A stretch of 64,000 nt of DNA. It comes from Tritrichomonas musculus (lineage: Eukaryota > Parabasalia > Tritrichomonadida > Tritrichomonadidae). The notes under the pieces are model-generated. The model had not been told where the DNA came from. It searched no databases and saw nothing but the letters and a program-made list of their open reading frames with translations. The position numbers were made by a program, and so were the translations under genes. The stretch spans positions 2,108,001 through 2,172,000 of the forward strand of contig JAPFFF010000001.1 of NCBI GenBank assembly GCA_039105265.1, given 5' to 3'. Below, in pieces: positions 1 through 15,500 of the stretch (its first letter is position 1; the number at the start of each line of letters is the position of its first letter).

Positions 1-3000
1 ATGAAGGAATTGTGATTTGTGTTAATGATGAACATCCACTGAATGCAGAATCTCCAATTGAAGTTACAGAAGAAGGAATTGTGATTTGTGTTAATGATGA
101 ACATCCACTGAATGCAGAATCTCCAATTGAAGTTACAGAAGAAGGAATTGTGATTTGTGTTAATGATGAACATCCACTGAATGCAGAATCTCCAATTGAA
201 GTTACAGAAGAAGGAATTGTGATTTGTGTTAATGATGAACATCCACTGAATGCAGATTTTCCAATTGAAGTTACAGAAGAAGGAATTGTGATTTGTGTTA
301 ATGATGAACATCCACTGAATGCAGAATCTCCAATTGAAGTTACAGAAGAAGGAATTGTGATTTGTGTTAATGATGAACATCCACTGAATGCAGAATCTCC
401 AATTGAAGTTACAGAAGAAGGAATTGTGATTTGTGTTAATGATGAACATCCACTGAATGCAGATTTTCCAATTGAAGTTACAGAAGAAGGAATTGTGATT
501 TGTGTTAATGATGAACATCTATTGAATGCAGATTTTCCAATTGAAGTTACAGAAGAAGGAATTGTGATTTGTGTTAATGATGAACATCCACTGAATGCAG
601 AATCTCCAATTGAAGTTACAGAAGAAGGAATTGTGATTTGTGTCAGTGATGAACATCCACTGAATGCAGAATCTCCAATTGAAGTTACAGAAGAAGGAAT
701 TGTGATTTGTGTTAATGATGAACATCCACTGAATGCAGAATCTCCAATTGAAGTTACAGATGAAGGAATTGTGATTTGTGTTAATGATGAACATCCACTG
801 AATGCAGAATCTCCAATTGAAGTTACAGAAGAAGGAATTGTGATTTGTGTTAATGATGAACATCCACTGAATGCAGAATCTCCAATTGAAGTTACAGAAG
901 AAGGAATTGTGATTTGTGTTAATGATGAACATCCACTGAATGCAGAATCTCCAATTGAAGTTACAGATGAAGGAATTGTGATTTGTGTCAGTGATGAACA
1001 TCCACTGAATGCAGAATCTCCAATTGAAGTTACAGATGAAGGAATTGTGATTTGTGTTAATGATGAACATCCACTGAATGCAGAATCTCCAATTGAAGTT
1101 ACAGATGAAGGAATTGTGATTTGTGTCAGTGATGAACATCCACTGAATGCAGAATCTCCAATTAAGGTTACTGAAGAAGGAATTGTGATTTGTCTAAGTG
1201 ATGAACATCCACTGAATGCAGAATATCCAATTAAGGTTACTGAAGAAGGAATTGTGATTTGTGTCAGTGATGAACATCTACTGAATGCAGAATCTCCAAT
1301 TTCAGTTACAGATGAAGGAATTGTGATTTCTCTCAATGATGAGCATCCATTGAATCCAGATTCTCCAATTGAAGTTACAGAAGAAGGAATTGTGATTTGT
1401 CTAAGTGATGAACATCCACTGAATGCAGAATCTCCAATTGAAGTTACAGAAGAAGGAATTGTGATTTGTGTTAATGATGAACATCCACTGAATGCAGAAT
1501 CTCCAATTGAAGTTACAGATGAAGGAATTGTGATTTGTGTCAGTGATGAACATCCACTGAATGCAGAATCTCCAATTGAAGTTACAGAAGAAGGAATTGT
1601 GATTTCTCTCAGTGATGAACATCCACTGAATGCAGAATCTCCAATTGAAGTTACAGAAGAAGGAATTGTGATTTGTGTTAATGATGAACATCCACTGAAT
1701 GCAGAATCTCCAATTGAAGTTACAGATGAAGGAATTGTGATTTGTGTCAGTGATGAACATCCACTGAATGCAGAATCTCCAATTAAGGTTACTGAAGAAG
1801 GAATTGTGATTTGTCTAAGTGATGAACATCCACTGAATGCAGAATATCCAATTAAGGTTACTGAAGAAGGAATTGTGATTTGTGTCAGTGATGAACATCT
1901 ACTGAATGCAGAATCTCCAATTTCAGTTACAGATGAAGGAATTGTGATTTGTGTTAATGATGAACATCCACTGAATGCAGAATCTCCAATTGAAGTTACA
2001 GAAGAAGGAATTGTGATTTGTGTTAATGATGAACATCCACTGAATGCAGAATCTCCAATTGAAGTTACAGAAGAAGGAATTGTGATTTGTGTTAATGATG
2101 AACATCCACTGAATGCAGAATCTCCAATTGAAGTTACAGAAGAAGGAATTGTGATTTGTGTTAATGATGAACATCCACTGAATGCAGAATCTCCAATTGA
2201 AGTTACAGAAGAAGGAATTGTGATTTGTGTTAATGATGAACATCCACTGAATGCAGAATCTCCAATTGAAGTTACAGAAGAAGGAATTGTGATTTGTGTT
2301 AATGATGAACATCCACTGAATGCAGAATCTCCAATTGAAGTTACAGAAGAAGGAATTGTGATTTGTGTTAATGATGAACATCCACTGAATGCAGAATCTC
2401 CAATTGAAGTTACAGAAGAAGGAATTGTGATTTGTGTTAATGATGAACATCCACTGAATGCAGAATCTCCAATTGAAGTTACAGAAGAAGGAATTGTGAT
2501 TTGTGTTAATGATGAACATCCACTGAATGCAGAATCTCCAATTGAAGTTACAGAAGAAGGAATTGTGATTTGTGTTAATGATGAACATCCACTGAATGCA
2601 GAATCTCCAATTGAAGTTACAGAAGAAGGAATTGTGATTTGTGTTAATGATGAACATCCACTGAATGCAGAATCTCCAATTGAAGTTACAGAAGAAGGAA
2701 TTGTGATTTGTGTTAATGATGAACATCCACTGAATGCAGAATCTCCAATTGAAGTTACAGAAGAAGGAATTGTGATTTGTGTTAATGATGAACATCCACT
2801 GAATGCAGAATCTCCAATTGAAGTTACAGAAGAAGGAATTGTGATTTGTGTTAATGATGAACATCCACTGAATGCAGAATCTCCAATTGAAGTTACAGAA
2901 GAAGGAATTGTGATTTGTGTTAATGATGAACATCCACTGAATGCAGAATCTCCAATTGAAGTTACAGAAGAAGGAATTGTGATTTGTGTTAATGATGAAC

Positions 3001-5739
3001 ATCCACTGAATGCAGAATCTCCAATTGAAGTTACAGAAGAAGGAATTGTGATTTGTGTTAATGATGAACATCTATTGAATGCAGATTTTCCAATTGAAGT
3101 TACAGAAGAAGGAATTGTGATTTGTGTTAATGATGAACATCCACTGAATGCAGAATCTCCAATTGAAGTTACAGAAGAAGGAATTGTGATTTGTGTCAGT
3201 GATGAACATCCACTGAATGCAGAATCTCCAATTGAAGTTACAGAAGAAGGAATTGTGATTTGTGTTAATGATGAACATCCACTGAATGCAGAATCTCCAA
3301 TTGAAGTTACAGATGAAGGAATTGTGATTTGTGTCAGTGATGAACATCCACTGAATGCAGAATCTCCAATTGAAGTTACAGAAGAAGGAATTGTGATTTC
3401 TCTCAGTGATGAACATCCACTGAATGCAGAATCTCCAATTGAAGTTACAGAAGAAGGAATTGTGATTTGTGTTAATGATGAACATCCACTGAATGCAGAA
3501 TCTCCAATTGAAGTTACAGATGAAGGAATTGTGATTTGTGTCAGTGATGAACATCCACTGAATGCAGAATCTCCAATTAAGGTTACTGAAGAAGGAATTG
3601 TGATTTGTCTAAGTGATGAACATCCACTGAATGCAGAATATCCAATTAAGGTTACTGAAGAAGGAATTGTGATTTGTGTCAGTGATGAACATCTACTGAA
3701 TGCAGAATCTCCAATTTCAGTTACAGATGAAGGAATTGTGATTTGTGTTAATGATGAACATCCACTGAATGCAGAATCTCCAATTGAAGTTACAGAAGAA
3801 GGAATTGTGATTTGTGTTAATGATGAACATCCACTGAATGCAGAATCTCCAATTGAAGTTACAGAAGAAGGAATTGTGATTTGTGTTAATGATGAACATC
3901 CACTGAATGCAGAATCTCCAATTGAAGTTACAGAAGAAGGAATTGTGATTTGTGTTAATGATGAACATCCACTGAATGCAGAATCTCCAATTGAAGTTAC
4001 AGAAGAAGGAATTGTGATTTGTGTTAATGATGAACATCTATTGAATGCAGATTTTCCAATTGAAGTTACAGAAGAAGGAATTGTGATTTGTGTTAATGAT
4101 GAACATCCACTGAATGCAGAATCTCCAATTGAAGTTACAGAAGAAGGAATTGTGATTTGTGTTAATGATGAACATCCACTGAATGCAGATTTTCCAATTG
4201 AAGTTACAGAAGAAGGAATTGTGATTTGTGTTAATGATGAACATCTATTGAATGCAGATTTTCCAATTGAAGTTACAGAAGAAGGAATTGTGATTTGTGT
4301 TAATGATGAACATCCACTGAATGCAGAATCTCCAATTGAAGTTACAGAAGAAGGAATTGTGATTTGTGTCAGTGATGAACATCCACTGAATGCAGAATCT
4401 CCAATTGAAGTTACAGAAGAAGGAATTGTGATTTGTGTTAATGATGAACATCCACTGAATGCAGAATCTCCAATTGAAGTTACAGATGAAGGAATTGTGA
4501 TTTGTGTCAGTGATGAACATCCACTGAATGCAGAATCTCCAATTGAAGTTACAGAAGAAGGAATTGTGATTTCTCTCAGTGATGAACATCCACTGAATGC
4601 AGAATCTCCAATTGAAGTTACAGAAGAAGGAATTGTGATTTGTGTTAATGATGAACATCCACTGAATGCAGAATCTCCAATTGAAGTTACAGATGAAGGA
4701 ATTGTGATTTGTGTCAGTGATGAACATCCACTGAATGCAGAATCTCCAATTGAAGTTACAGAAGAAGGAATTGTGATTTCTCTCAGTGATGAACATCCAC
4801 TGAATGCAGAATCTCCAATTGAAGTTACAGAAGAAGGAATTGTGATTTGTGTTAATGATGAACATCCACTGAATGCAGAATCTCCAATTGAAGTTACAGA
4901 TGAAGGAATTGTGATTTGTGTCAGTGATGAACATCCACTGAATGCAGAATCTCCAATTAAGGTTACTGAAGAAGGAATTGTGATTTGTCTAAGTGATGAA
5001 CATCCACTGAATGCAGAATATCCAATTAAGGTTACTGAAGAAGGAATTGTGATTTGTGTCAGTGATGAACATCTACTGAATGCAGAATCTCCAATTTCAG
5101 TTACAGATGAAGGAATTGTGATTTGTGTTAATGATGAACATCCACTGAATGCAGAATCTCCAATTGAAGTTACAGAAGAAGGAATTGTGATTTGTGTTAA
5201 TGATGAACATCCACTGAATGCAGAATCTCCAATTGAAGTTACAGAAGAAGGAATTGTGATTTGTGTTAATGATGAACATCCACTGAATGCAGAATCTCCA
5301 ATTGAAGTTACAGAAGAAGGAATTGTGATTTGTGTTAATGATGAACATCCACTGAATGCAGAATCTCCAATTGAAGTTACAGAAGAAGGAATTGTGATTT
5401 CTCTCAGTGATGAACATCCACTGAATGCAGAATCTCCAATTGAAGTTACAGAAGAAGGAATTGTGATTTGTGTTAATGATGAACATCCACTGAATGCAGA
5501 ATCTCCAATTGAAGTTACAGATGAAGGAATTGTGATTTGTGTCAGTGATGAACATCCACTGAATGCAGAATCTCCAATTAAGGTTACTGAAGAAGGAATT
5601 GTGATTTGTCTAAGTGATGAACATCCACTGAATGCAGAATATCCAATTAAGGTTACTGAAGAAGGAATTGTGATTTGTGTCAGTGATGAACATCTACTGA
5701 ATGCAGAATCTCCAATTTCAGTTACAGATGAAGGAATTG
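1..5739. repeat. Homogenised 69-bp array 0 (about 83 units, cut by the window edge)
   Basis: Near-identical units lie to the left (C-ward) of cassette 1. A run of 16 or more consecutive standard units occurs at about 1940-3050, flanked by mixed blocks that contain [21 protein letters not shown] and GESGF variants. Confidence 0.9.
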
Positions 5740-8700
5740 TGATTTGTGTCAATGATGAACATCCACTGAATGCGGAATCTCTAATTACGGTTACAGAAGA
5801 AGGAATTGTGATTTGTCTAAGTGATGAACATCCACTGAATGCAGAAGATCCAATTAAGGTTACTGAAGAAGGAATTGTGATTTGTGTCAGTGATGAACAT
5901 TCATTGAAAGCAGAATATCCAATTAAGGTTACTGAAGAAGGAATTGTGATTTGTCTAAGTGATGAACATCCACTGAAAGCAGAATTTCCAATTTCAGTTA
6001 CTGAAGAAGGAATTGTGATTTGTGTCAGTGATGAACATTCATTGAAAGCAGAATATCCAATTAAGGTTACTGAAGAAGGAATTGTGATTTGTCTAAGTGA
6101 TGAACATCTACTGAATGCAGAATTTCCAATTTCAGTTACTGAAGAAGGAATTGTGATTTCTGTCAGTGATGAACATCCATTGAACATGTTGTTTACAATC
6201 TTTTCTATATTTCCTGAAATTGTTAATGCTTTAATTCCATTGAAAACGCAGATACCAATTGAAGTTACTGAAGAAGGAATTGTGATTTCTCTCAATGATA
6301 AACATCCATTGAATGAAGATTCTCCAATTTCAGTTACAGAAGAAGGAATTGTGATTTGTGTCAGTGATGAACATCCATTGAATGCAGAAGATCCAATTAA
6401 GGTTACAGAAGAAGGAATTGTGATTTGTCTAAGTGATGAACATCCATTGAATGCAGAAGATCCAATTCCAGTTACAGAAGAAGGAATTGCGATTTTTCTC
6501 AATGATGTGCATCCACTGAAAGCAGATTCTTCAATTTCAGTTACAGAAGAAGGAATTGTGATTTGTGTCAGTGATGAACATCCACTAAAGGCATATTTTC
6601 TAATTTTGGTTACAGAAGAAGGAATTTTGATTTGTGTCAATGATGAACATCCAATAAAAGCAGAATGTCCAATTACGGTTACGGAAGAGGGAATTTTTAT
6701 TTCTGTCAGTGATAAACATCGACTGAAAGCAGATTTAAAAATTCTACATACAGAAGAAGGAATTGTGATTTGTGTCAGTGATGAACATCCATTGAATGCA
6801 GAATCTCCAATTACGGTTACTGAAGAAGGAATTGTGATTTCTGTCAGTGATGAACATCCACTGAATGCGGAATCTCCAATTACGGTTACAGAAGAAGGAA
6901 TTGTGATTTCTGTAAGTGAGGAACATTTTTCAAATGCAGAAGGATGTATTATTTTTATAAATGAAGGAATGATTATTTGTTCTTTACAATTTTTTGCCCA
7001 TATAAGTGTATCAAAAATTTCGGTATTTGCATCAGATTTATAAACAAGAAATTGGTTTTCAATAAAATTCAATATATTTTTCTTGCATGGAAAAATAGTA
7101 ATTTGCGTTAATGATGGGCATCCAGAGAAAACAGAATCACCAATTTTGGTTACAGAAAAAGGAATTTTTATTTCTCTTAGTAATGAACATCTACTGAAAG
7201 CATATTTTCCAATTACAGTTACAGAAGAAGGAATTGTGATTTGTGTCAGTGATGAACATCCACTGAATGCAGAATCTCCAATTGAAGTTACAGAAGAAGG
7301 AATTGTGATTTGTGTTAATGATGAACATCCACTGAATGCAGATTTTCCAATTGAAGTTACAGAAGAAGGAATTGTGATTTGTGTTAATGATGAACATCCA
7401 CTGAATGCAGAATCTCCAATTGAAGTTACAGAAGAAGGAATTGTGATTTGTGTTAATGATGAACATCCACTGAATGCAGAATCTCCAATTGAAGTTACAG
7501 AAGAAGGAATTGTGATTTGTGTTAATGATGAACATCCACTGAATGCAGAATCTCCAATTGAAGTTACAGAAGAAGGAATTGTGATTTGTGTTAATGATGA
7601 ACATCCACTGAATGCAGAATCTCCAATTGAAGTTACAGAAGAAGGAATTGTGATTTGTGTTAATGATGAACATCCACTGAATGCAGAATCTCCAATTGAA
7701 GTTACAGAAGAAGGAATTGTGATTTGTGTTAATGATGAACATCCACTGAATGCAGATTTTCCAATTGAAGTTACAGAAGAAGGAATTGTGATTTGTGTTA
7801 ATGATGAACATCCACTGAATGCAGAATCTCCAATTGAAGTTACAGAAGAAGGAATTGTGATTTGTGTTAATGATGAACATCCACTGAATGCAGAATCTCC
7901 AATTGAAGTTACAGAAGAAGGAATTGTGATTTGTGTTAATGATGAACATCCACTGAATGCAGATTTTCCAATTGAAGTTACAGAAGAAGGAATTGTGATT
8001 TGTGTTAATGATGAACATCCACTGAATGCAGAATCTCCAATTGAAGTTACAGAAGAAGGAATTGTGATTTGTGTTAATGATGAACATCCACTGAATGCAG
8101 AATCTCCAATTGAAGTTACAGAAGAAGGAATTGTGATTTGTGTTAATGATGAACATCCACTGAATGCAGAATCTCCAATTGAAGTTACAGAAGAAGGAAT
8201 TGTGATTTGTGTTAATGATGAACATCCACTGAATGCAGAATCTCCAATTGAAGTTACAGAAGAAGGAATTGTGATTTGTGTTAATGATGAACATCCACTG
8301 AATGCAGATTTTCCAATTGAAGTTACAGAAGAAGGAATTGTGATTTGTGTTAATGATGAACATCCACTGAATGCAGAATCTCCAATTGAAGTTACAGAAG
8401 AAGGAATTGTGATTTGTGTTAATGATGAACATCCACTGAATGCAGAATCTCCAATTGAAGTTACAGAAGAAGGAATTGTGATTTGTGTTAATGATGAACA
8501 TCCACTGAATGCAGAATCTCCAATTGAAGTTACAGAAGAAGGAATTGTGATTTGTGTTAATGATGAACATCCACTGAATGCAGAATCTCCAATTGAAGTT
8601 ACAGAAGAAGGAATTGTGATTTGTGTTAATGATGAACATCCACTGAATGCAGAATCTCCAATTGAAGTTACAGAAGAAGGAATTGTGATTTGTGTTAATG

Positions 8701-9506
8701 ATGAACATCCACTGAATGCAGATTTTCCAATTGAAGTTACAGAAGAAGGAATTGTGATTTGTGTTAATGATGAACATCCACTGAATGCAGAATCTCCAAT
8801 TGAAGTTACAGAAGAAGGAATTGTGATTTGTGTTAATGATGAACATCCACTGAATGCAGATTTTCCAATTGAAGTTACAGAAGAAGGAATTGTGATTTGT
8901 GTTAATGATGAACATCCACTGAATGCAGATTTTCCAATTGAAGTTACAGAAGAAGGAATTGTGATTTGTGTTAATGATGAACATCCACTGAATGCAGAAT
9001 CTCCAATTGAAGTTACAGAAGAAGGAATTGTGATTTGTGTTAATGATGAACATCCACTGAATGCAGAATCTCCAATTGAAGTTACAGAAGAAGGAATTGT
9101 GATTTGTGTTAATGATGAACATCCACTGAATGCAGAATCTCCAATTGAAGTTACAGAAGAAGGAATTGTGATTTGTGTTAATGATGAACATCCACTGAAT
9201 GCAGAATCTCCAATTGAAGTTACAGAAGAAGGAATTGTGATTTGTGTTAATGATGAACATCCACTGAATGCAGATTTTCCAATTGAAGTTACAGAAGAAG
9301 GAATTGTGATTTGTGTTAATGATGAACATCCACTGAATGCAGAATCTCCAATTGAAGTTACAGAAGAAGGAATTGTGATTTGTGTTAATGATGAACATCC
9401 ACTGAATGCAGAATCTCCAATTGAAGTTACAGAAGAAGGAATTGTGATTTGTGTTAATGATGAACATCCACTGAATGCAGATGTTAATGATGAACATCCA
9501 CTGAAT
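1..9506 (-). CDS. BspA-like LRR protein, C-ward segment (open to the left edge, about 3,168 codons)
   Basis: After the break at 9481-9506 the leucine-rich repeat continues in another frame and stays open to position 1. I checked the variant units seen here and found none that creates a stop in this frame. It contains the last part of array 1, cassette 1 (linker 6921-7125, NNMFNGC module from 6180) and a further array of about 83 units reaching the window edge. The linker copy here differs slightly from the others: one Ser of [13 protein letters not shown] is Phe (IPFSVTKIG), and the flanking unit reads LTQ where the other copies read LRE. No stop, membrane segment or tail is reached, so the C-terminus lies to the left of the window. 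Confidence 0.85.
5740..7250 (-). repeat. Cassette 1 (super-repeat head with irregular linker)
   Basis: In coding order: [18 protein letters not shown], linker 6921-7125, about ten diverse LRRs ([28 protein letters not shown] and others), the NNMFNGC module from 6180, then diverse LRRs ending with VTVIRDSAF at about 5770. It is nearly identical to the six other full cassettes. Confidence 0.9.
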
Positions 9507-12500
9507 TCCAATTGAAGTTACAGAAGAAGGAATTGTGATTTGTGTTAATGATGAACATCCACTGAATGCAGAATCTCCAATTGAAGTTACAGAAGAAGGA
9601 ATTGTGATTTGTGTTAATGATGAACATCCACTGAATGCAGAATCTCCAATTGAAGTTACAGAAGAAGGAATTGTGATTTGTGTTAATGATGAACATCCAC
9701 TGAATGCAGAATCTCCAATTGAAGTTACAGAAGAAGGAATTGTGATTTGTGTTAATGATGAACATCCACTGAATGCAGAATCTCCAATTGAAGTTACAGA
9801 AGAAGGAATTGTGATTTGTGTTAATGATGAACATCCACTGAATGCAGATTTTCCAATTGAAGTTACAGAAGAAGGAATTGTGATTTGTGTTAATGATGAA
9901 CATCCACTGAATGCAGAATCTCCAATTGAAGTTACAGAAGAAGGAATTGTGATTTGTGTTAATGATGAACATCCACTGAATGCAGAATCTCCAATTGAAG
10001 TTACAGAAGAAGGAATTGTGATTTGTGTTAATGATGAACATCCACTGAATGCAGAATCTCCAATTGAAGTTACAGAAGAAGGAATTGTGATTTGTGTTAA
10101 TGATGAACATCCACTGAATGCAGAATCTCCAATTGAAGTTACAGAAGAAGGAATTGTGATTTGTGTTAATGATGAACATCCACTGAATGCAGAATCTCCA
10201 ATTGAAGTTACAGAAGAAGGAATTGTGATTTGTGTTAATGATGAACATCCACTGAATGCAGATTTTCCAATTGAAGTTACAGAAGAAGGAATTGTGATTT
10301 GTGTTAATGATGAACATCCACTGAATGCAGAATCTCCAATTGAAGTTACAGAAGAAGGAATTGTGATTTGTGTTAATGATGAACATCCACTGAATGCAGA
10401 TTTTCCAATTGAAGTTACAGAAGAAGGAATTGTGATTTGTGTTAATGATGAACATCCACTGAATGCAGAATCTCCAATTGAAGTTACAGAAGAAGGAATT
10501 GTGATTTGTGTTAATGATGAACATCCACTGAATGCAGAATCTCCAATTGAAGTTACAGAAGAAGGAATTGTGATTTGTGTTAATGATGAACATCCACTGA
10601 ATGCAGAATCTCCAATTGAAGTTACAGAAGAAGGAATTGTGATTTGTGTTAATGATGAACATCTATTGAATGCAGAATTCCCAATTGAAGTTACAGAAGA
10701 AGGAATTGTGATTTGTGTTAATGATGAACATCCACTGAATGTAGAATCTCCAATTGAAGTTACAGAAGAAGGAATTGTGATTTGTGTTAATGATGAACAT
10801 CCACTGAATGCAGAATCTCCAATTGAAGTTACAGAAGAAGGAATTGTGATTTGTGTTAATGATGAACATCCACTGAATGCAGATTTTCCAATTGAAGTTA
10901 CAGAAGAAGGAATTGTGATTTGTGTTAATGATGAACATCCACTGAATGCAGAATCTCCAATTGAAGTTACAGAAGAAGGAATTGTGATTTGTGTTAATGA
11001 TGAACATCCACTGAATGCAGATTTTCCAATTGAAGTTACAGAAGAAGGAATTGTGATTTGTGTTAATGATGAACATCCACTGAATGCAGAATCTCCAATT
11101 GAAGTTACAGAAGAAGGAATTGTGATTTGTGTTAATGATGAACATCCACTGAATGCAGATTTTCCAATTGAAGTTACAGAAGAAGGAATTGTGATTTGTG
11201 TTAATGATGAACATCTATTGAATGCAGATTTTCCAATTGAAGTTACAGAAGAAGGAATTGTGATTTCTCTCAATGATGAGCATCCACTGAATCCAGATTC
11301 TCCAATTGAAGTTACAGAAGAAGGAATTGTGATTTCTCTCAATGATGAACATCCACTGAATGCAGAATCTCCAATTGAAGTTACAGAAGAAGGAATTGTG
11401 ATTTGTGTTAATGATGAACATCCACTGAATGCAGAATCTCCAATTGAAGTTACAGAAGAAGGAATTGTGATTTGTGTTAATGATGAACATCCACTGAATG
11501 CAGAATCTCCAATTGAAGTTACAGAAGAAGGAATTGTGATTTGTGTTAATGATGAACATCCACTGAATGCAGAATCTCCAATTGAAGTTACAGAAGAAGG
11601 AATTGTGATTTGTGTTAATGATGAACATCCACTGAATGCAGATTTTCCAATTGAAGTTACAGAAGAAGGAATTGTGATTTGTGTTAATGATGAACATCCA
11701 CTGAATGCAGAATCTCCAATTGAAGTTACAGAAGAAGGAATTGTGATTTGTGTTAATGATGAACATCCACTGAATGCAGAATCTCCAATTGAAGTTACAG
11801 ATGAAGGAATTGTGATTTGTGTCAGTGATGAACATCCACTGAATGCAGAATCTCCAATTGAAGTTACAGAAGAAGGAATTGTGATTTCTCTCAGTGATGA
11901 ACATCCACTGAATGCAGAATCTCCAATTGAAGTTACAGAAGAAGGAATTGTGATTTGTGTTAATGATGAACATCCACTGAATGCAGAATCTCCAATTGAA
12001 GTTACAGATGAAGGAATTGTGATTTGTGTCAGTGATGAACATCCACTGAATGCAGAATCTCCAATTAAGGTTACTGAAGAAGGAATTGTGATTTGTCTAA
12101 GTGATGAACATCCACTGAATGCAGAATATCCAATTAAGGTTACTGAAGAAGGAATTGTGATTTGTGTCAGTGATGAACATCTACTGAATGCAGAATCTCC
12201 AATTTCAGTTACAGATGAAGGAATTGTGATTTCTCTCAATGATGAGCATCCACTGAATCCAGATTCTCCAATTGAAGTTACAGAAGAAGGAATTGTGATT
12301 TGTCTAAGTGATGAACATCCACTGAATGCAGAATCTCCAATTGAAGTTACAGAAGAAGGAATTGTGATTTGTGTTAATGATGAACATCCACTGAATGCAG
12401 AATCTCCAATTGAAGTTACAGATGAAGGAATTGTGATTTGTGTCAGTGATGAACATCCACTGAATGCAGAATCTCCAATTGAAGTTACAGAAGAAGGAAT

Positions 12501-15500
12501 TGTGATTTCTCTCAGTGATGAACATCCACTGAATGCAGAATCTCCAATTGAAGTTACAGAAGAAGGAATTGTGATTTGTGTTAATGATGAACATCCACTG
12601 AATGCAGAATCTCCAATTGAAGTTACAGATGAAGGAATTGTGATTTGTGTCAGTGATGAACATCCACTGAATGCAGAATCTCCAATTAAGGTTACTGAAG
12701 AAGGAATTGTGATTTGTCTAAGTGATGAACATCCACTGAATGCAGAATATCCAATTAAGGTTACTGAAGAAGGAATTGTGATTTGTGTCAGTGATGAACA
12801 TCTACTGAATGCAGAATCTCCAATTTCAGTTACAGATGAAGGAATTGTGATTTGTGTTAATGATGAACATCCACTGAATGCAGAATCTCCAATTGAAGTT
12901 ACAGAAGAAGGAATTGTGATTTGTGTTAATGATGAACATCCACTGAATGCAGAATCTCCAATTGAAGTTACAGAAGAAGGAATTGTGATTTGTGTTAATG
13001 ATGAACATCCACTGAATGCAGAATCTCCAATTGAAGTTACAGAAGAAGGAATTGTGATTTGTGTTAATGATGAACATCCACTGAATGCAGATTTTCCAAT
13101 TGAAGTTACAGAAGAAGGAATTGTGATTTGTGTTAATGATGAACATCCACTGAATGCAGAATCTCCAATTGAAGTTACAGAAGAAGGAATTGTGATTTGT
13201 GTTAATGATGAACATCCACTGAATGCAGAATCTCCAATTGAAGTTACAGAAGAAGGAATTGTGATTTGTGTTAATGATGAACATCCACTGAATGCAGATT
13301 TTCCAATTGAAGTTACAGAAGAAGGAATTGTGATTTGTGTTAATGATGAACATCTATTGAATGCAGATTTTCCAATTGAAGTTACAGAAGAAGGAATTGT
13401 GATTTGTGTTAATGATGAACATCCACTGAATGCAGAATCTCCAATTGAAGTTACAGAAGAAGGAATTGTGATTTGTGTCAGTGATGAACATCCACTGAAT
13501 GCAGAATCTCCAATTGAAGTTACAGAAGAAGGAATTGTGATTTGTGTTAATGATGAACATCCACTGAATGCAGAATCTCCAATTGAAGTTACAGATGAAG
13601 GAATTGTGATTTGTGTCAGTGATGAACATCCACTGAATGCAGAATCTCCAATTGAAGTTACAGAAGAAGGAATTGTGATTTCTCTCAGTGATGAACATCC
13701 ACTGAATGCAGAATCTCCAATTGAAGTTACAGAAGAAGGAATTGTGATTTGTGTCAGTGATGAACATCCACTGAATGCAGAATCTCCAATTGAAGTTACA
13801 GAAGAAGGAATTGTGATTTGTGTTAATGATGAACATCCACTGAATGCAGAATCTCCAATTGAAGTTACAGATGAAGGAATTGTGATTTGTGTCAGTGATG
13901 AACATCCACTGAATGCAGAATCTCCAATTGAAGTTACAGAAGAAGGAATTGTGATTTCTCTCAGTGATGAACATCCACTGAATGCAGAATCTCCAATTGA
14001 AGTTACAGAAGAAGGAATTGTGATTTGTGTTAATGATGAACATCCACTGAATGCAGAATCTCCAATTGAAGTTACAGATGAAGGAATTGTGATTTGTGTT
14101 AATGATGAACATCCACTGAATGCAGAATCTCCAATTGAAGTTACAGAAGAAGGAATTGTGATTTGTGTTAATGATGAACATCCACTGAATGCAGAATCTC
14201 CAATTGAAGTTACAGAAGAAGGAATTGTGATTTGTGTTAATGATGAACATCCACTGAATGCAGAATCTCCAATTGAAGTTACAGAAGAAGGAATTGTGAT
14301 TTGTGTTAATGATGAACATCCACTGAATGCAGAATCTCCAATTGAAGTTACAGATGAAGGAATTGTGATTTGTGTCAGTGATGAACATCCACTGAATGCA
14401 GAATCTCCAATTGAAGTTACAGAAGAAGGAATTGTGATTTCTCTCAGTGATGAACATCCACTGAATGCAGAATCTCCAATTGAAGTTACAGAAGAAGGAA
14501 TTGTGATTTGTGTTAATGATGAACATCCACTGAATGCAGAATCTCCAATTGAAGTTACAGATGAAGGAATTGTGATTTGTGTCAGTGATGAACATCCACT
14601 GAATGCAGAATCTCCAATTAAGGTTACTGAAGAAGGAATTGTGATTTGTCTAAGTGATGAACATCCACTGAATGCAGAATATCCAATTAAGGTTACTGAA
14701 GAAGGAATTGTGATTTGTGTCAGTGATGAACATCTACTGAATGCAGAATCTCCAATTTCAGTTACAGATGAAGGAATTGTGATTTCTCTCAATGATGAGC
14801 ATCCACTGAATCCAGATTCTCCAATTGAAGTTACAGAAGAAGGAATTGTGATTTGTGTTAATGATGAACATCCACTGAATGCAGAATCTCCAATTGAAGT
14901 TACAGAAGAAGGAATTGTGATTTGTGTTAATGATGAACATCCACTGAATGCAGAATCTCCAATTGAAGTTACAGAAGAAGGAATTGTGATTTGTGTTAAT
15001 GATGAACATCCACTGAATGCAGAATCTCCAATTGAAGTTACAGATGAAGGAATTGTGATTTGTGTCAGTGATGAACATCCACTGAATGCAGAATCTCCAA
15101 TTGAAGTTACAGAAGAAGGAATTGTGATTTCTCTCAGTGATGAACATCCACTGAATGCAGAATCTCCAATTGAAGTTACAGAAGAAGGAATTGTGATTTG
15201 TGTTAATGATGAACATCCACTGAATGCAGAATCTCCAATTGAAGTTACAGATGAAGGAATTGTGATTTGTGTCAGTGATGAACATCCACTGAATGCAGAA
15301 TCTCCAATTAAGGTTACTGAAGAAGGAATTGTGATTTGTCTAAGTGATGAACATCCACTGAATGCAGAATATCCAATTAAGGTTACTGAAGAAGGAATTG
15401 TGATTTGTGTCAGTGATGAACATCTACTGAATGCAGAATCTCCAATTTCAGTTACAGATGAAGGAATTGTGATTTCTCTCAATGATGAGCATCCACTGAA

